Below, in pieces: positions 53,815 to 62,836 of a stretch of 64,000 nt of DNA. The notes under the pieces are model-generated. The model was not told where the DNA came from. It worked only from the letters and a program-made list of their open reading frames with translations, and ran no database searches. The first letter of the stretch is position 1; each line of letters begins with the position of its first letter. This DNA comes from Spirosoma sp. (GTDB taxonomy: Bacteria; Bacteroidota; Bacteroidia; Cytophagales; Spirosomataceae). The stretch is from NCBI RefSeq assembly GCF_026391055.1, contig NZ_JAPLET010000020.1, positions 310,001 through 374,000 on the forward strand. Direction: 5' to 3'. A program made the position numbers and the translations under genes.

Positions 53815-54624
53815 ATGCGTCAGTCCATTTGGTCAATCATGCTTGTAACGAGCTTAAGTTTAAGCACTTTTTTTGCCTGTCAGCCCGATGTACGTACTCC
53901 CGAAACAGGATCACTTAGCGTACATTTCGACAACGTTGTCGGTAGTCAGGACCTGGCATTAGGGACGGGTACCTACCAGAATGCCGTTGGTGAATCTTTC
54001 AAGGTTACTAAACTGAATTACTTCGTGAGCAACTTTCGGCTAAAACGCTCCGATGGAACGGAGTATATCGTACCCCAGGATAAGAGTTATTTTCTGATCC
54101 AGGAAGATAAACCGGCCTCTCAATCCATCACGTTCTCCACGATTCCGACGGGTAGCTATACTGGATTATCGTTTGTCATTGGTGTGGATAGTCTGCGCAG
54201 TTTAGCGGATATAAGCCAGCGTGCCGGTGTTCTTGATCCTGGTCTGGGTACGCATGACGCCATGTACTGGGAGTGGAACTCGGGCTATATTTTTCTCAAA
54301 CTGGAAGGCACTTCCTCAGCCGCTCCCGCAGCCCAGAACAATTTATTTTTTTACCACATCGGAGGTTTTGGGGGCGGTTACAATGGCAAGAAAACCATTA
54401 ATAATCTTCGCACGATTACCATACCGTTTACCGGTACGAGTGCCAGGGTGACCACTTTGGCCACACCCAGAATCAATCTGACGGCTGATGTTTTATCGGT
54501 TTTCAACGGTCCAACGAAGTTGAGTATTGCCGAGCATTCGTCGGTCATGTTTGAGGATTATTCCACCAACATTGCCAATAACTATGTCCAAATGATTCGC
54601 TACACGAGTCAAACGAATCAATAA
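53815..54624 (+). CDS. MbnP-like lipoprotein
   Basis: 269 residues with a lipoprotein signal (LSLSTFFAC, Cys22). The start of the mature protein (SLSVHFDNVVGSQDLAL) and the sequence FKVTKLNYFVSNFRLKRSDG are typical of MbnP-family proteins (PF20243), which partner with methanobactin/copper loci. Central MYWEWNSGYIFLKLEG and a C-terminal PRINLTADVLSVFNGPTK follow. It is placed 35 bp after the TonB receptor, presumably co-transcribed. It likely binds the metal or its carrier at the cell surface. Confidence 0.82.
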   Translation: MRQSIWSIMLVTSLSLSTFFACQPDVRTPETGSLSVHFDNVVGSQDLALGTGTYQNAVGESFKVTKLNYFVSNFRLKRSDGTEYIVPQDKSYFLIQEDKPASQSITFSTIPTGSYTGLSFVIGVDSLRSLADISQRAGVLDPGLGTHDAMYWEWNSGYIFLKLEGTSSAAPAAQNNLFFYHIGGFGGGYNGKKTINNLRTITIPFTGTSARVTTLATPRINLTADVLSVFNGPTKLSIAEHSSVMFEDYSTNIANNYVQMIRYTSQTNQ

Positions 54625-54737
54625 GTGAATGATCCTGAGTAAATCAGAGGCATATCCTGAAGGGATAGGTTTACGAAGGTTCTCAAAAGTTGAGGAAAAG
54701 CCACTGGCATGTATCGACTTCAATAATGGAGCGGCTG

Positions 54738-57011
54738 TTACCAGAAATAGGTCAAACTTAACCGGGCAAAAAATGGGGTACCCGGAGTAAAATGGATCTC
54801 ATCGACCGGTGCAGCTTCTCCTTTTAACCGACTCTCCGTATCGAACTGCGTTTCTTTCCACCGCGTATTAAACAGATTCTGCACCGATAGACCCAAGGTA
54901 TACTTCTTACGGGCCAATCCAGGCGGGGCATAATTCACTTGCATATCCGGCACAAAATAGCCCTTGGCTACAATTGTATTATCTTCATTGGCAGGGCGAT
55001 CAGCCATGTATCGATACCGCAGCGAACCACTAAACCCGAATGGCGTTTGCAGCGACAGACCGCCGGTGGAGGTAAACACAGGCGCTAATGGGAGATAATT
55101 TTGACCCGCTTCGGCATCGACGGAGCGAGGATTGGCCGTGTTTAAATCCACATCGGCATACAAGGTTTTGGTAAGCTGATAGCGCAGTGACAAGTCAATA
55201 CCTTCCCGCCGTGACCGACCGCTTGGCTCAACCACCCCTTCATCACCTACATACACAAACTCCTGTTCCATCCATAAGTACCAGGCGGCTGCGTTGATCA
55301 ATAACTTGGGAAACGGTTTAATAATGAAACCCAAGTCAGAGCCATACGCACCCGGTAAAATTTCCCGGCCATTTTGAGCCGTAACCACACGAGCATCATT
55401 CGAGTGGAACCCTTTGCCCGTATTTAAATAAAGCTGGAAACGAGGGTTAAACGTGTAATAGAAATTCAGTTTAGGCGAGACAATCGACTGCGTTGCTCGT
55501 TTCGTCGTTACTGGATTGAGTAGTAAATCTTCGTATTGGGAACGAAAGTAATCCAGGCGAATACCCGCATCAATGACAAACCGGCTTGACACCTGCACCT
55601 GCTCGTTAGCATACAGAGCGGCATTGATTTCATTCACATTCCCGTATTGTATCCGGTTGAGCGTTTCTACCCGATTTTTGGTATGGGACAGTTCAGTCCC
55701 ATGCGTAATATCTTGCCGATATTGAGCCCCTACCGTCGTCGTCCAACTGGTTTTACCAAGGATAGAGTGAACTGAATAACTGCCATTATACCCGAATAGA
55801 TTGCGGTGTTCTTTCTGGCGGATCTGATCGCCGTTGATGCTGTCATTTAGAAAGAAGGTGAAATTGGAATACAACTCGAAATTATAATTGGAATAAAAGA
55901 GCTGGTTTTTAATCACATGGTTCTTAGACGTAACCGTGACCAATTGGGCATTGACATTCGTGCGGCTGGTTTCCCCGCCTTCAGTCGGATCGATGGAACC
56001 GAACCAGCCAATTAAACCTGACTCGACCGCTCGATCCGGAATTTGGCCGGAGTGGTTCCACTTACTCCAAAAGGTAGAACCCGTCAGGGTAAGGTTCGTG
56101 TTGGGCGATAGATGACCATGATATTTGCCGACCACATTTACACGCTTAAAGTGCTGTGGATTATCGAAGTAGGAGTTAGAGTAGGAATACTCCGAAGCTA
56201 AATAGGCAGACTGATTTTTATCCTTTCCTTTTTGGCCTAACAGATCGATACCAGCTACGGCTCGGTAGGTATCGAATTGACCTGCTTCCAGTTTGACAAA
56301 CGAACGATCCAAGGCTGTACGGGTTCTGAAATCGGCCCAACCCGCTGTGGCCAGATTACCTTTATCTGTCGTGTAAGGCCCTTTTTTGAAGTCTACACCC
56401 TGAACCAGCTCTGGGATGACAAAGTGCAGATCAGCATAGCCCTGGCCATGCGCATGAGAAACCATGTTGACCGGCATACCATCTACCGTCAGGCGGATAT
56501 CGGTACCATGGTCCAGATCGAAGCCCCGCAAAAAGATTTGTTCGGCTTTACCACCTCCCGCATGTTGACCAATGAATAAACCCGGCACCATCCGAAGAAT
56601 TTCCTGAGAGTTGGTAATTGGCCGTAGTTTAATGTCTAGGCTACTAATGAGTTGCTGCTCATTGGGCCGTTGCGAAGACACAACCACTTCGCTTAAGTCA
56701 ACGGATGCGGAGACCAGAACGGTTTTTAGGGTGGTCGTCTGATCATCGACGACCGTTACCGCAGTCACCTGGCTTTTGTAACCAACGTGGGAGAGTTCGA
56801 CTTTGTAAGGAGCAGCCACCAGTCCATCAAACCGATACTGGCCCAGCTCGTTCGTAAAGGTGGCTTTTCCCAGGCCGGTTAATTGAACCGTAACCCCGCG
56901 GATGGGTAAGTTCGTTGACTGGTCGTAAACCGTACCGAGTAGACTGCCTAAATGGGCGTAAGCAGGTAAGCCCATGAATACCAACCAAAGAAGGTAGATC
57001 CCCTTTTTCAC
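54738..57011 (-). CDS. TonB-dependent receptor
   Basis: 757 residues with a signal peptide (cut near AYAH) and an N-terminal carboxypeptidase-like domain (VYDQSTNLPIRGVTVQLTGL, about 22-95). The plug has SEVVVSSQRPNEQQLI then RMVPGLFIGQHAGGGKAEQI and FLRGFDLDHGTDIRLTVDGM; the barrel ends LSLTYFW. It lies 30 bp downstream of a DUF4198 gene on the same strand; this pairing is common for metal (copper, nickel, cobalt) uptake in Bacteroidota. It converges with the other TonB/MbnP set. Confidence 0.9.
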   Translation of the reverse strand: MKKGIYLLWLVFMGLPAYAHLGSLLGTVYDQSTNLPIRGVTVQLTGLGKATFTNELGQYRFDGLVAAPYKVELSHVGYKSQVTAVTVVDDQTTTLKTVLVSASVDLSEVVVSSQRPNEQQLISSLDIKLRPITNSQEILRMVPGLFIGQHAGGGKAEQIFLRGFDLDHGTDIRLTVDGMPVNMVSHAHGQGYADLHFVIPELVQGVDFKKGPYTTDKGNLATAGWADFRTRTALDRSFVKLEAGQFDTYRAVAGIDLLGQKGKDKNQSAYLASEYSYSNSYFDNPQHFKRVNVVGKYHGHLSPNTNLTLTGSTFWSKWNHSGQIPDRAVESGLIGWFGSIDPTEGGETSRTNVNAQLVTVTSKNHVIKNQLFYSNYNFELYSNFTFFLNDSINGDQIRQKEHRNLFGYNGSYSVHSILGKTSWTTTVGAQYRQDITHGTELSHTKNRVETLNRIQYGNVNEINAALYANEQVQVSSRFVIDAGIRLDYFRSQYEDLLLNPVTTKRATQSIVSPKLNFYYTFNPRFQLYLNTGKGFHSNDARVVTAQNGREILPGAYGSDLGFIIKPFPKLLINAAAWYLWMEQEFVYVGDEGVVEPSGRSRREGIDLSLRYQLTKTLYADVDLNTANPRSVDAEAGQNYLPLAPVFTSTGGLSLQTPFGFSGSLRYRYMADRPANEDNTIVAKGYFVPDMQVNYAPPGLARKKYTLGLSVQNLFNTRWKETQFDTESRLKGEAAPVDEIHFTPGTPFFARLSLTYFW

Positions 57012-57041
57012 AAATCGTCAGGATTAAGAATGATTGTATAC

Positions 57042-57863
57042 TTAGCGGCAACCGAACGTTAAGCTGCCCCAATAGCTTTGCCAATCGGCTTGTTTGGTGT
57101 CTGCATAAGGCACCATCTGTACTAGGCTGACCATATTGTTACCTGCTTTGATAGCAAACCGAACGTGCCCGTTTTTATCGCTTCGTTGTTGCTGTTCGGT
57201 AAAATCAGCCGGAGACGACTTTTGGTTAGATGGCCGGTTCCAGTACCGCACCAGCGCACCAGCTAAGGGCTTATTTTGAAACAGAACAGTCAACTGAAGC
57301 GAACCACCCGGCTTTAGGCGATACGGATTCTGAGCCGGTATAATTTCCAGGGGCATACCCGTGTTGCGATTATAGGTCTGATCGTTGGTAGTCAAAGGCC
57401 CGGCCTGAATTAGGGTTTTAACGCATCGCCGATAAAATTCCCGGCTCCGTTTCTGAGTTTGGTTGCGTTGTTTACGCCATTGAATGACTTGGTCTAAACC
57501 ATCTTCTTCTAAGTATAAAAGGAAGCTATCGGCCCGCATTTCCAGGTATTTATTCGTATTCGCCAGAGCGATCAAATGGGTGCCAGGTGTTGATAGTTTT
57601 ACAGGTACCGAGCCGTAATGGCCCTCGGTAAGCTGAGGGGCTATATCTTCTTTGCTATTGCCGAACCAATGCGCATATTGAACAATTCGGTTTTTCTTGC
57701 CCTCTGAGCGTTCACCCTGAAAGTGCTCGCCTACCAGCACCTCAACCGGAACAATTTGTCCCGGCTCGGCAAAAAAGGTACTCGGTTGTAGCCAGAACTC
57801 GTGGGCATGAGCTAGAAAAACCAAAAAGAGGCTGAATGCGAAGAAGATGAAGAGTCGTTTCAT
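57042..57863 (-). CDS. DUF4198 periplasmic protein
   Basis: 273 residues with a signal peptide (FALFLVFLAHA-type, His-containing mature start HEFWLQPSTFFAEPGQ). The HEFWLQP start and the later PLEIIPAQNPYRLKPGGSLQ and VTVLFQNKPLAGALVRYW are hallmarks of DUF4198, a family linked to nickel/copper uptake with a TonB receptor. The second half has a beta-sandwich with FTEQQQRSDKNGHVRFAI. It begins the operon with the receptor downstream. Its job is probably delivery of a metal in the periplasm. Confidence 0.85.
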   Translation of the reverse strand: MKRLFIFFAFSLFLVFLAHAHEFWLQPSTFFAEPGQIVPVEVLVGEHFQGERSEGKKNRIVQYAHWFGNSKEDIAPQLTEGHYGSVPVKLSTPGTHLIALANTNKYLEMRADSFLLYLEEDGLDQVIQWRKQRNQTQKRSREFYRRCVKTLIQAGPLTTNDQTYNRNTGMPLEIIPAQNPYRLKPGGSLQLTVLFQNKPLAGALVRYWNRPSNQKSSPADFTEQQQRSDKNGHVRFAIKAGNNMVSLVQMVPYADTKQADWQSYWGSLTFGCR

Positions 57864-57867
57864 TTTA

Positions 57868-57895
57868 CAAATCTACTTGGTAGTGTGATCTACAA
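57868..57895 (-). promoter_or_regulatory. Promoter of the DUF4198/TonB operon, nearly leaderless
   Basis: On the minus strand: TTG (plus bases 57893-57895), a 17-nt spacer and TAGATTTG (57868-57875). The box ends 4 nt before the ATG at 57863, so the message would start at or inside the start codon. Confidence 0.5.
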
Positions 57896-58110
57896 AAGGT
57901 CTGCCGCTTCGTTTTTATTGAATTAATCACATGTGTGAAATAGGGCTTTGCGGAATTAGCTCATAATTTACAAATTCTCTTAAAACGCTCCTAAGGGAGA
58001 CGATTGAGCATTCGTTTATCTACTTCTCAAATTGGGCGTTTTTGCGCACAATGCTTGTAGTTTTCTTTTAGCAAGTAGTTTTGTCTTTTGTTGGATAAGC
58101 CAAGATGACC

Positions 58111-58791
58111 TTAGTCTACCAATCGGATGCGTAGCATTTCATTAGCCCCCCGCTGAAATTCATAAGCTACGGGCACCCGATCAACTTGAATCGATTCAGC
58201 GGTGAGTGTCTTTACGATTGAATCTAAGTAGGGCGATTGTTTACCTTCTAAAGTCTGGAGAGGGAATATGCGTACTTCGTTGGAGACCCGTATTAACTCC
58301 TTGATTGAATCGTAGTGTAGCTGCTCGGATAAGTGCTTACTGTAGAGAAACAGCAGATGAGAGCATACACTTAGGTCAAAGGACCGATCAGCAAAGGGTA
58401 GAGTAGGTAGTTGATTCGCTAAGTAGCGTCCCTGCTGCTTTCCCGTTGGATAATCACTCAAAAACCGCTTCATGGCTGTCAATCGATACTGACCTAACTC
58501 ATCGGCATCGTTGAACTGATCCCATCGATAGCCATCAGCCGTTAAACGGATTTGGTTAACAATCGTAGAATAGGTCTGCTGGACACGCTGCTCAATCTGC
58601 TGAGCGGAGAACGCATAAACGGGATCAATCGAGATGACTTGGCCACTCATCGCTGTCATTTCTGCGTTAAAGCTAGCGGGCCCATCTCCTACCCCTAGAA
58701 TCTTACGAGTAAGATCTTTTTGGGTTAGGGCGAACATGCGTACGTATTCTTCTAGCGTACGCCCCCAGGGGACGATTTCTTGGAGTGTCAT
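58111..58791 (-). CDS. SAM-dependent methyltransferase (class I)
   Basis: 226 residues from ATG at 58791; an earlier GTG would add a hydrophobic stretch that looks spurious. The SAM-binding motif is KILGVGDGPASFNAEM (motif I) with VISIDPVY (motif II acidic residue), and LPFADRSFDLSVCSHLLFLY is motif IV. The C-terminus ends EMLRIRLVD. It is a small, cytoplasmic Rossmann methyltransferase of unknown substrate, isolated in an accessory zone. Confidence 0.8.
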   Translation of the reverse strand: MTLQEIVPWGRTLEEYVRMFALTQKDLTRKILGVGDGPASFNAEMTAMSGQVISIDPVYAFSAQQIEQRVQQTYSTIVNQIRLTADGYRWDQFNDADELGQYRLTAMKRFLSDYPTGKQQGRYLANQLPTLPFADRSFDLSVCSHLLFLYSKHLSEQLHYDSIKELIRVSNEVRIFPLQTLEGKQSPYLDSIVKTLTAESIQVDRVPVAYEFQRGANEMLRIRLVD

Positions 58792-58998
58792 TAAGCTAAA
58801 AAGTAGGATAAAGAATTCCATGATCACCAATCTACCAAAAATTAGGATTCTCTCTAATCCCTCTTGTCTAAAACGAATGGGTTTTCACTGGTTTGCCTAT
58901 AGATTGGGGTGTTCAAAGAGATGGTATTTAGCATGAAGTTTTGTACTTTGGCAAGCATACAGCACAATAGAAAGCCTCAATTCTAGCTTATTAAAGAT

Positions 58999-59283
58999 AT
59001 GACCACAGATGATTTCTATGCTCAATTCAATGAGCTGCCATCCGTTACTCGTCGAATCGACCTGCTCTGGGAAATCTTGGTCAAGAAAGACCATCGGCTT
59101 ATACGACGATTGGTCTATTTGATCAAACACCCCCTACTTATTGAGAATCATAATCGGTTTGCAGCTGTGCTCAGAGAAGTAAATCAGGAGGCTTTCATTC
59201 AACCGCTTTTCGACTTAATCACAGAAACGCTACCCCAAGAACCTGAGTGGATTTTGAGTACATTCTGGCGTTGGAAGGATTAG
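58999..59283 (+). pseudogene. Helical-repeat protein, 5' part of a probably frameshifted gene
   Basis: 94 codons in this frame (MTTDDFYAQFNELPSVTRRI) ending shortly after EPEW. Adding one T to the T4 run at 59252-59255 would join it to the frame starting at 59247, giving PEWIFEYILALEGLVNG and a single 212-residue helical protein. HEAT-like short helices are visible (RLIRRLVYLIKHPLLIEN). The split is therefore more likely a one-base loss than two genes. A sequencing error cannot be excluded. Confidence 0.6.
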
Positions 59284-59636
59284 TCAATGGGGTGGGCAAA
59301 GGCTTCCAACTAAATCAACAACAGACTCGTGTTTTATTAGACTGGATTGTAAGCCCACAACCAGGTAGTAAATCAGGAGTAGCCTCGAAAATTGTCATAA
59401 AAACGGCAAGAAACGAGGTGTCTAAACAAGTTTTTATTGATTCCATTCAGAATCCAACCCTACCTTTCAATATCAGACTATACGCTTTACAAGGCTTGAT
59501 CCGACATTACGACTTGGCGTACAAACCACTCATTGAGCAAGTTCTGGAGCAAGAGCAGGATTCTGACTTCAAACGATTTTTGGCTGAACGTATTGATGAT
59601 CTTAGAAGTGGGTTCGAGAACAACGATAATCTATAG
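59247..59636 (+). pseudogene. Helical-repeat protein, 3' part of the same frameshifted gene
   Basis: 129 codons from a GTG preceded at once by a stop in its own frame, so it has no independent upstream start. The segment FEYILALEGLVNGVGKGFQL to the end (FRLYALQGLIRHYDLAY-type helices) continues the helical repeats of the upstream part. See the entry at 58999. Confidence 0.6.
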
Positions 59637-59663
59637 GCTACTAATTGAAGTTGACAGTTATTA
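59637..59663 (+). repeat. 3'-end repeat after the helical-repeat gene
   Basis: Starts right after the stop and ends GTTGACAGTTATTA, sharing GTTRACAGTTAYTA with the copies at 45051 (minus strand) and 60228. The first half is less similar. Confidence 0.35.
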
Positions 59664-59824
59664 AAAAATCACTGTCCCAATATTCGCTCCCAACTGAGAC
59701 GAATGGGCTTTCATGCATGGGTCTGCTGTTTGGTTGGGCCGATTATCGAGACGGTTTATCAACGAGTAGTAAGCCTGAGATTTCATACCTTGGCTGACAA
59801 AATGAAAATTATACAAGTGGAATA

Positions 59825-60223
59825 ATGACTCGTTTGCCAATTGATGATAGGGATCAGGAGCTGATTCGACAGGCTCGGGATTTGATTACCCGTCGGTATA
59901 AACCTGACGTTCATGCGGTCAGTTCGGTACTAATAACCAAGTCAGGGAATGTCTTTGAAGGCATTCATTTGGAAGCTTACATTGGCCGAATAGCCGTCTG
60001 TGCAGAAGCCGTTACTATTGGCATAGCGGCTACCCAGGGGGATAGTGACATAGGCTCTATTGTCGCGGTTTATCATACCGGAAAGATCGTGGCTCCTTGT
60101 GGCATGTGTCGAGAATTGATTTCCGACTATGCTTCTGATGCCTTGGTGATTTTAGAGGATAGCTCAGGTATTTTCAAAACTCCGGTACTTGATCTGTTAC
60201 CTATCAAGTACGAACGAGAGTAA
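59825..60223 (+). CDS. Cytidine/blasticidin-S-deaminase-like zinc deaminase
   Basis: 132 residues. Zinc and catalytic residues are intact: RIAVCAEAVTIGIAA (CAE) and KIVAPCGMCRELISDY (PCxxC). The shorter length and the strand order with ILEDSSGIFKTPVLDLLP near the end fit the blasticidin-S deaminase or small cytidine deaminase group rather than the tRNA deaminases. It acts in the cytosol on a free nucleoside or nucleoside antibiotic; which is not known. It is a lone gene in the accessory zone. Confidence 0.82.
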   Translation: MTRLPIDDRDQELIRQARDLITRRYKPDVHAVSSVLITKSGNVFEGIHLEAYIGRIAVCAEAVTIGIAATQGDSDIGSIVAVYHTGKIVAPCGMCRELISDYASDALVILEDSSGIFKTPVLDLLPIKYERE

Positions 60224-60227
60224 ACCC

Positions 60228-60258
60228 GTATGCTTCTAACTGGCGTTAACAGTTATTA
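60228..60258 (+). repeat. 3'-end repeat after the deaminase gene
   Basis: Reads GTATGCTTCTAACTGG then CGTTAACAGTTATTA, starting 4 bases after the deaminase stop. It aligns with the minus-strand copy at 45051-45080 over most of its length. Confidence 0.4.
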
Positions 60259-60720
60259 CAAAAAAGCATCACATTAATCGGGTATCCTGTATAAATGCAG
60301 GGCGGCCTGTGCCGTACAAAACTTTCACCTAGACATACAGTTTTCAGGGTAAGTGCCTATCAAACAGTATATTATGAAAAGTTTTTTCACAAAAACTATT
60401 AATTGTGTGAACTGAGTAGAATAAAATCCCCTTTGATGCTGATCCAATCTGAACCTATATGGTATGCCACTTAGTAAAGATCAAATCGGGAAAAAATTAT
60501 CATTAGGGCGGGTTAGATGGATTAAACAAAAGCTACCGGGCCTTATTAGTTAGCCTTTCCCATAAGCGGCAAAATCGTTGCAATTTTGCCATCTAAGTCC
60601 TTGTAAATCAAAAGTATAACTGGGTTCTACGAGAGTATTGTACCGGTTATACTGAGTACCCGAAAGTTGGCCTCTGATAAAAAAAGCGTATGTTACTGAT
60701 TAGTGGAGGCATTTTCTTTA

Positions 60721-60749
60721 CTACCTGTCCAACACAATCCGCAGCATAC
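60721..60749 (-). repeat. 3'-end repeat after the anti-sigma-like gene
   Basis: Read on the minus strand this is GTATGCTGCGGATTGTG then TTGGACAGGTAG, about 30 nt after the stop of the gene at 60779. It shares GTATGCTnCGGAT and GACAG with the copy at 45051. Confidence 0.35.
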
Positions 60750-60778
60750 CTGCCAACGTTACTCAATCACCTGCAGGG

Positions 60779-62242
60779 TCAGAATTTCGGATGCCCGAAA
60801 TGGGGCTGGAGTCGGAACCCTATGCCTAAAAGCAACGGATGAATGGCTAGTTGACCCTGTTCATTCAACAGCCGCTTCAGGCTGTATTCGCCCCTCAGTC
60901 CTATTTGAAGCTCCATACGCTGGCTTAACGATAACCCGTGGCTAACTCCCCCTCTCAGGCCAATCAGCATCTGGCTGCTGGATGGCAGGTACGATAACTT
61001 TCCGCCTACTTCTACATCGAAATGGCCCAGATGATGCGTCTGGATCAACCCAGCACCGATCATCGGCAGAGCTGCATTTTCGTTTACTCTGTACGATTCG
61101 CGTACTAACCGAGGGGCATTCGCCGAACCAGGCTCAATCCGGTACTGGTTCTCGTTAACCGTGTAATAGGCCCAGCGTCGAATTTGCCCGATTGCCAGAT
61201 GGGCCTGCCAGCGCTGGAAGCGGATACCGCCGTTGAGTTCATAGCCCCAGGTAGCCGGGGAGAAAGCCGCCGGGGTCTCTACTTGCGAGAGGTGCAAACT
61301 GGCGACTGGCGGGGCACTCATCCGTTGAAAGCTACTCAGCGGTGCAGCCTCAACGAACCAGTGCCAACCCGGTTGGGCCCCGGTGGATTTAGCCAGTGGC
61401 CGGGCCACCCGGTCAAGGGTGGGGATATAGTCAGGTAGGGCGCTTAGCCGGCTCCGCATGTGCAAAAGGCCAGTTGGGTTGAGCTGTGCCCATAGGATGT
61501 GCTCAGGCGTAGCTACGGATTGACTAGCCGGCGACGGTGAAAACGCGGACTGATTGTCGTTGACCGGCAGCACAACCGGGGCTAATTGCAACGCAGGGCT
61601 AACCGTTTCAGTTAGATCTGACGACTGAACCGAAGAGCGAGTGCTACGGGAATGGGGCGAGATGGCATAAGGCTGATCTACGAATACGGACGTAATGGAT
61701 GGCCTTCCCCCTGACTCGGTACGGCGACGCGCCCTCTCCGTGCTCCCGTGCCACCCGGCGAGTTTTTCAGCCGGTACGATGGTCACTTGGACTGACTTCC
61801 GGTGAGTAGTTTCCGGGTCGGGAACCGTTGGCGAATGAACCGCCGACCGTGAGTCGTTAACGCTTTCTCTGGTGGGTAAAGCAGTTGCCGACTGATCGGG
61901 CTGTGTCGGAGGGCTGGTCAGGACAGCGGGTTGTTGTTTCGGACGAGTGGGGAGTGGCCCATTCGGTTGGGCGCGCTGACTCAGTATCGTGCTGGCGTGC
62001 ATCGGGTCGGGACGTTCTCTGAAGCGAAGCGGGTAAAGCAAACCAACGCCAAGCAGCAGCAATATCCCTGCCGCCAGCCAAACGGCCCGTCGGCGATGGC
62101 GCCCGGCCCGTAGCTGGTTGAGCACACGTCGGCTCAGCGCTGAGCGGGGCTGAACCTCAAAATCAGCAAATGTCCGCTGCCAGCGCTGACGCAGCTGCTC
62201 GTCGGGGTCTTCATCCCAGGAATTCATGTCGTTGAATGCCAT
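60779..62242 (-). CDS. Anti-sigma-like membrane protein with a barrel-like C-terminus
   Basis: 487 residues from ATG at 62242 (an ATG at 62227 is also possible). The start (NSWDEDPDEQLRQRWQRTFA) and one TM helix (VWLAAGILLLLGVGLLYPL) fit a Bacteroidota anti-sigma protein, encoded overlapping the sigma-factor stop. The long middle is Ser/Thr/Pro-rich and low in complexity. The last 200 residues are amphipathic strands (YELNGGIRFQRWQAHLAIGQ, GHFDVEVGGKLSYLPSS, LLGIGFRLQPH), like a small outer-membrane barrel. Such hybrid proteins follow ECF sigma factors in this phylum. Confidence 0.75.
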   Translation of the reverse strand: MAFNDMNSWDEDPDEQLRQRWQRTFADFEVQPRSALSRRVLNQLRAGRHRRRAVWLAAGILLLLGVGLLYPLRFRERPDPMHASTILSQRAQPNGPLPTRPKQQPAVLTSPPTQPDQSATALPTRESVNDSRSAVHSPTVPDPETTHRKSVQVTIVPAEKLAGWHGSTERARRRTESGGRPSITSVFVDQPYAISPHSRSTRSSVQSSDLTETVSPALQLAPVVLPVNDNQSAFSPSPASQSVATPEHILWAQLNPTGLLHMRSRLSALPDYIPTLDRVARPLAKSTGAQPGWHWFVEAAPLSSFQRMSAPPVASLHLSQVETPAAFSPATWGYELNGGIRFQRWQAHLAIGQIRRWAYYTVNENQYRIEPGSANAPRLVRESYRVNENAALPMIGAGLIQTHHLGHFDVEVGGKLSYLPSSSQMLIGLRGGVSHGLSLSQRMELQIGLRGEYSLKRLLNEQGQLAIHPLLLGIGFRLQPHFGHPKF

Positions 62243-62798
62243 GTTGGTCAACAAAGGTTAGCAGTAATTGACGACCCCGGCTAAAGCGGGAACGCGCCGT
62301 AGCTTCAGGAATCAGTAAGAGTTTAGCGATCTCAGCATGCGTATAGCCTTCAATCAGGTAAAGATTGACGACAAGCCGGTAAGCGTCGGGCAGGCGGGCC
62401 AGCAGTCCCAGCAACGCTTCCTGGTCGTAACCGGCCAGCAGTAAGAGGTGATCCTCACTGGCGGGGGGCTCGCTGATGGCCTCGTAGCTGGTCAGGTGCT
62501 GCTCGGAGCGGGTGGTCCGGTTATAGTAGTTGATGGCCGTGCGCACCACAATCGACTTCACCCAACTGTCGGCCGACTCAGGCTTAGTCAGTTGGTCAAT
62601 ATGGGCAAACACTTTCAGAAAGGCTTCCTGAAAGATGTCTTCGGCTTCGGCTACCGTTCGGGCGTAACGTACACAAACCCCCAGCATACGACTCTGGTAG
62701 CGTTCGTAAAAAGCTCGCTGCGCCCGGGGCTGCTGTTGCTGGCAGCCTGCTACCAGTTCGGTAAGGGTTCGGTAAGACTTGCGGCCAAATAATGCCAT
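62211..62798 (-). CDS. ECF-type RNA polymerase sigma factor
   Basis: 195 residues from ATG at 62798 (a TTG 6 bp earlier is in frame). Region 2 is visible as AFYERYQSRMLGVCVRYART followed by EAEDIFQEAFLKVFAHIDQL, and region 4 as LPDAYRLVVNLYLIEGYTHA then EIAKLLLIPEATARSRFSRG. It directs polymerase to a small regulon, presumably controlled by the downstream membrane protein. The gene overlaps the next gene and follows the lipoprotein by 38 bp. Confidence 0.92.
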   Translation of the reverse strand: MALFGRKSYRTLTELVAGCQQQQPRAQRAFYERYQSRMLGVCVRYARTVAEAEDIFQEAFLKVFAHIDQLTKPESADSWVKSIVVRTAINYYNRTTRSEQHLTSYEAISEPPASEDHLLLLAGYDQEALLGLLARLPDAYRLVVNLYLIEGYTHAEIAKLLLIPEATARSRFSRGRQLLLTFVDQHGIQRHEFLG

Positions 62799-62836
62799 GT
62801 ACAAAAGGGTCAGCGATGAGGGGCTTGAGCGATCAG

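Larger units (their letters stand above)
60224..60778. other. 555-bp intergenic region
   Basis: No gene. It holds the 3'-end repeats at 60228-60258 (plus strand) and 60721-60749 (minus strand) and a small hairpin at 60568-60590 (GGCAAAAT, 7-nt loop, ATTTTGCC). Nothing else is clear. Confidence 0.5.

Noticed and set aside
59686..59750. An attC-like reading of CTCCCAAC...GTTGGGC suggesting an integron cassette
   Set aside because: The left motif breaks the RYYYAAC rule, no integrase is present, and other copies do not fit; only a weak resemblance.
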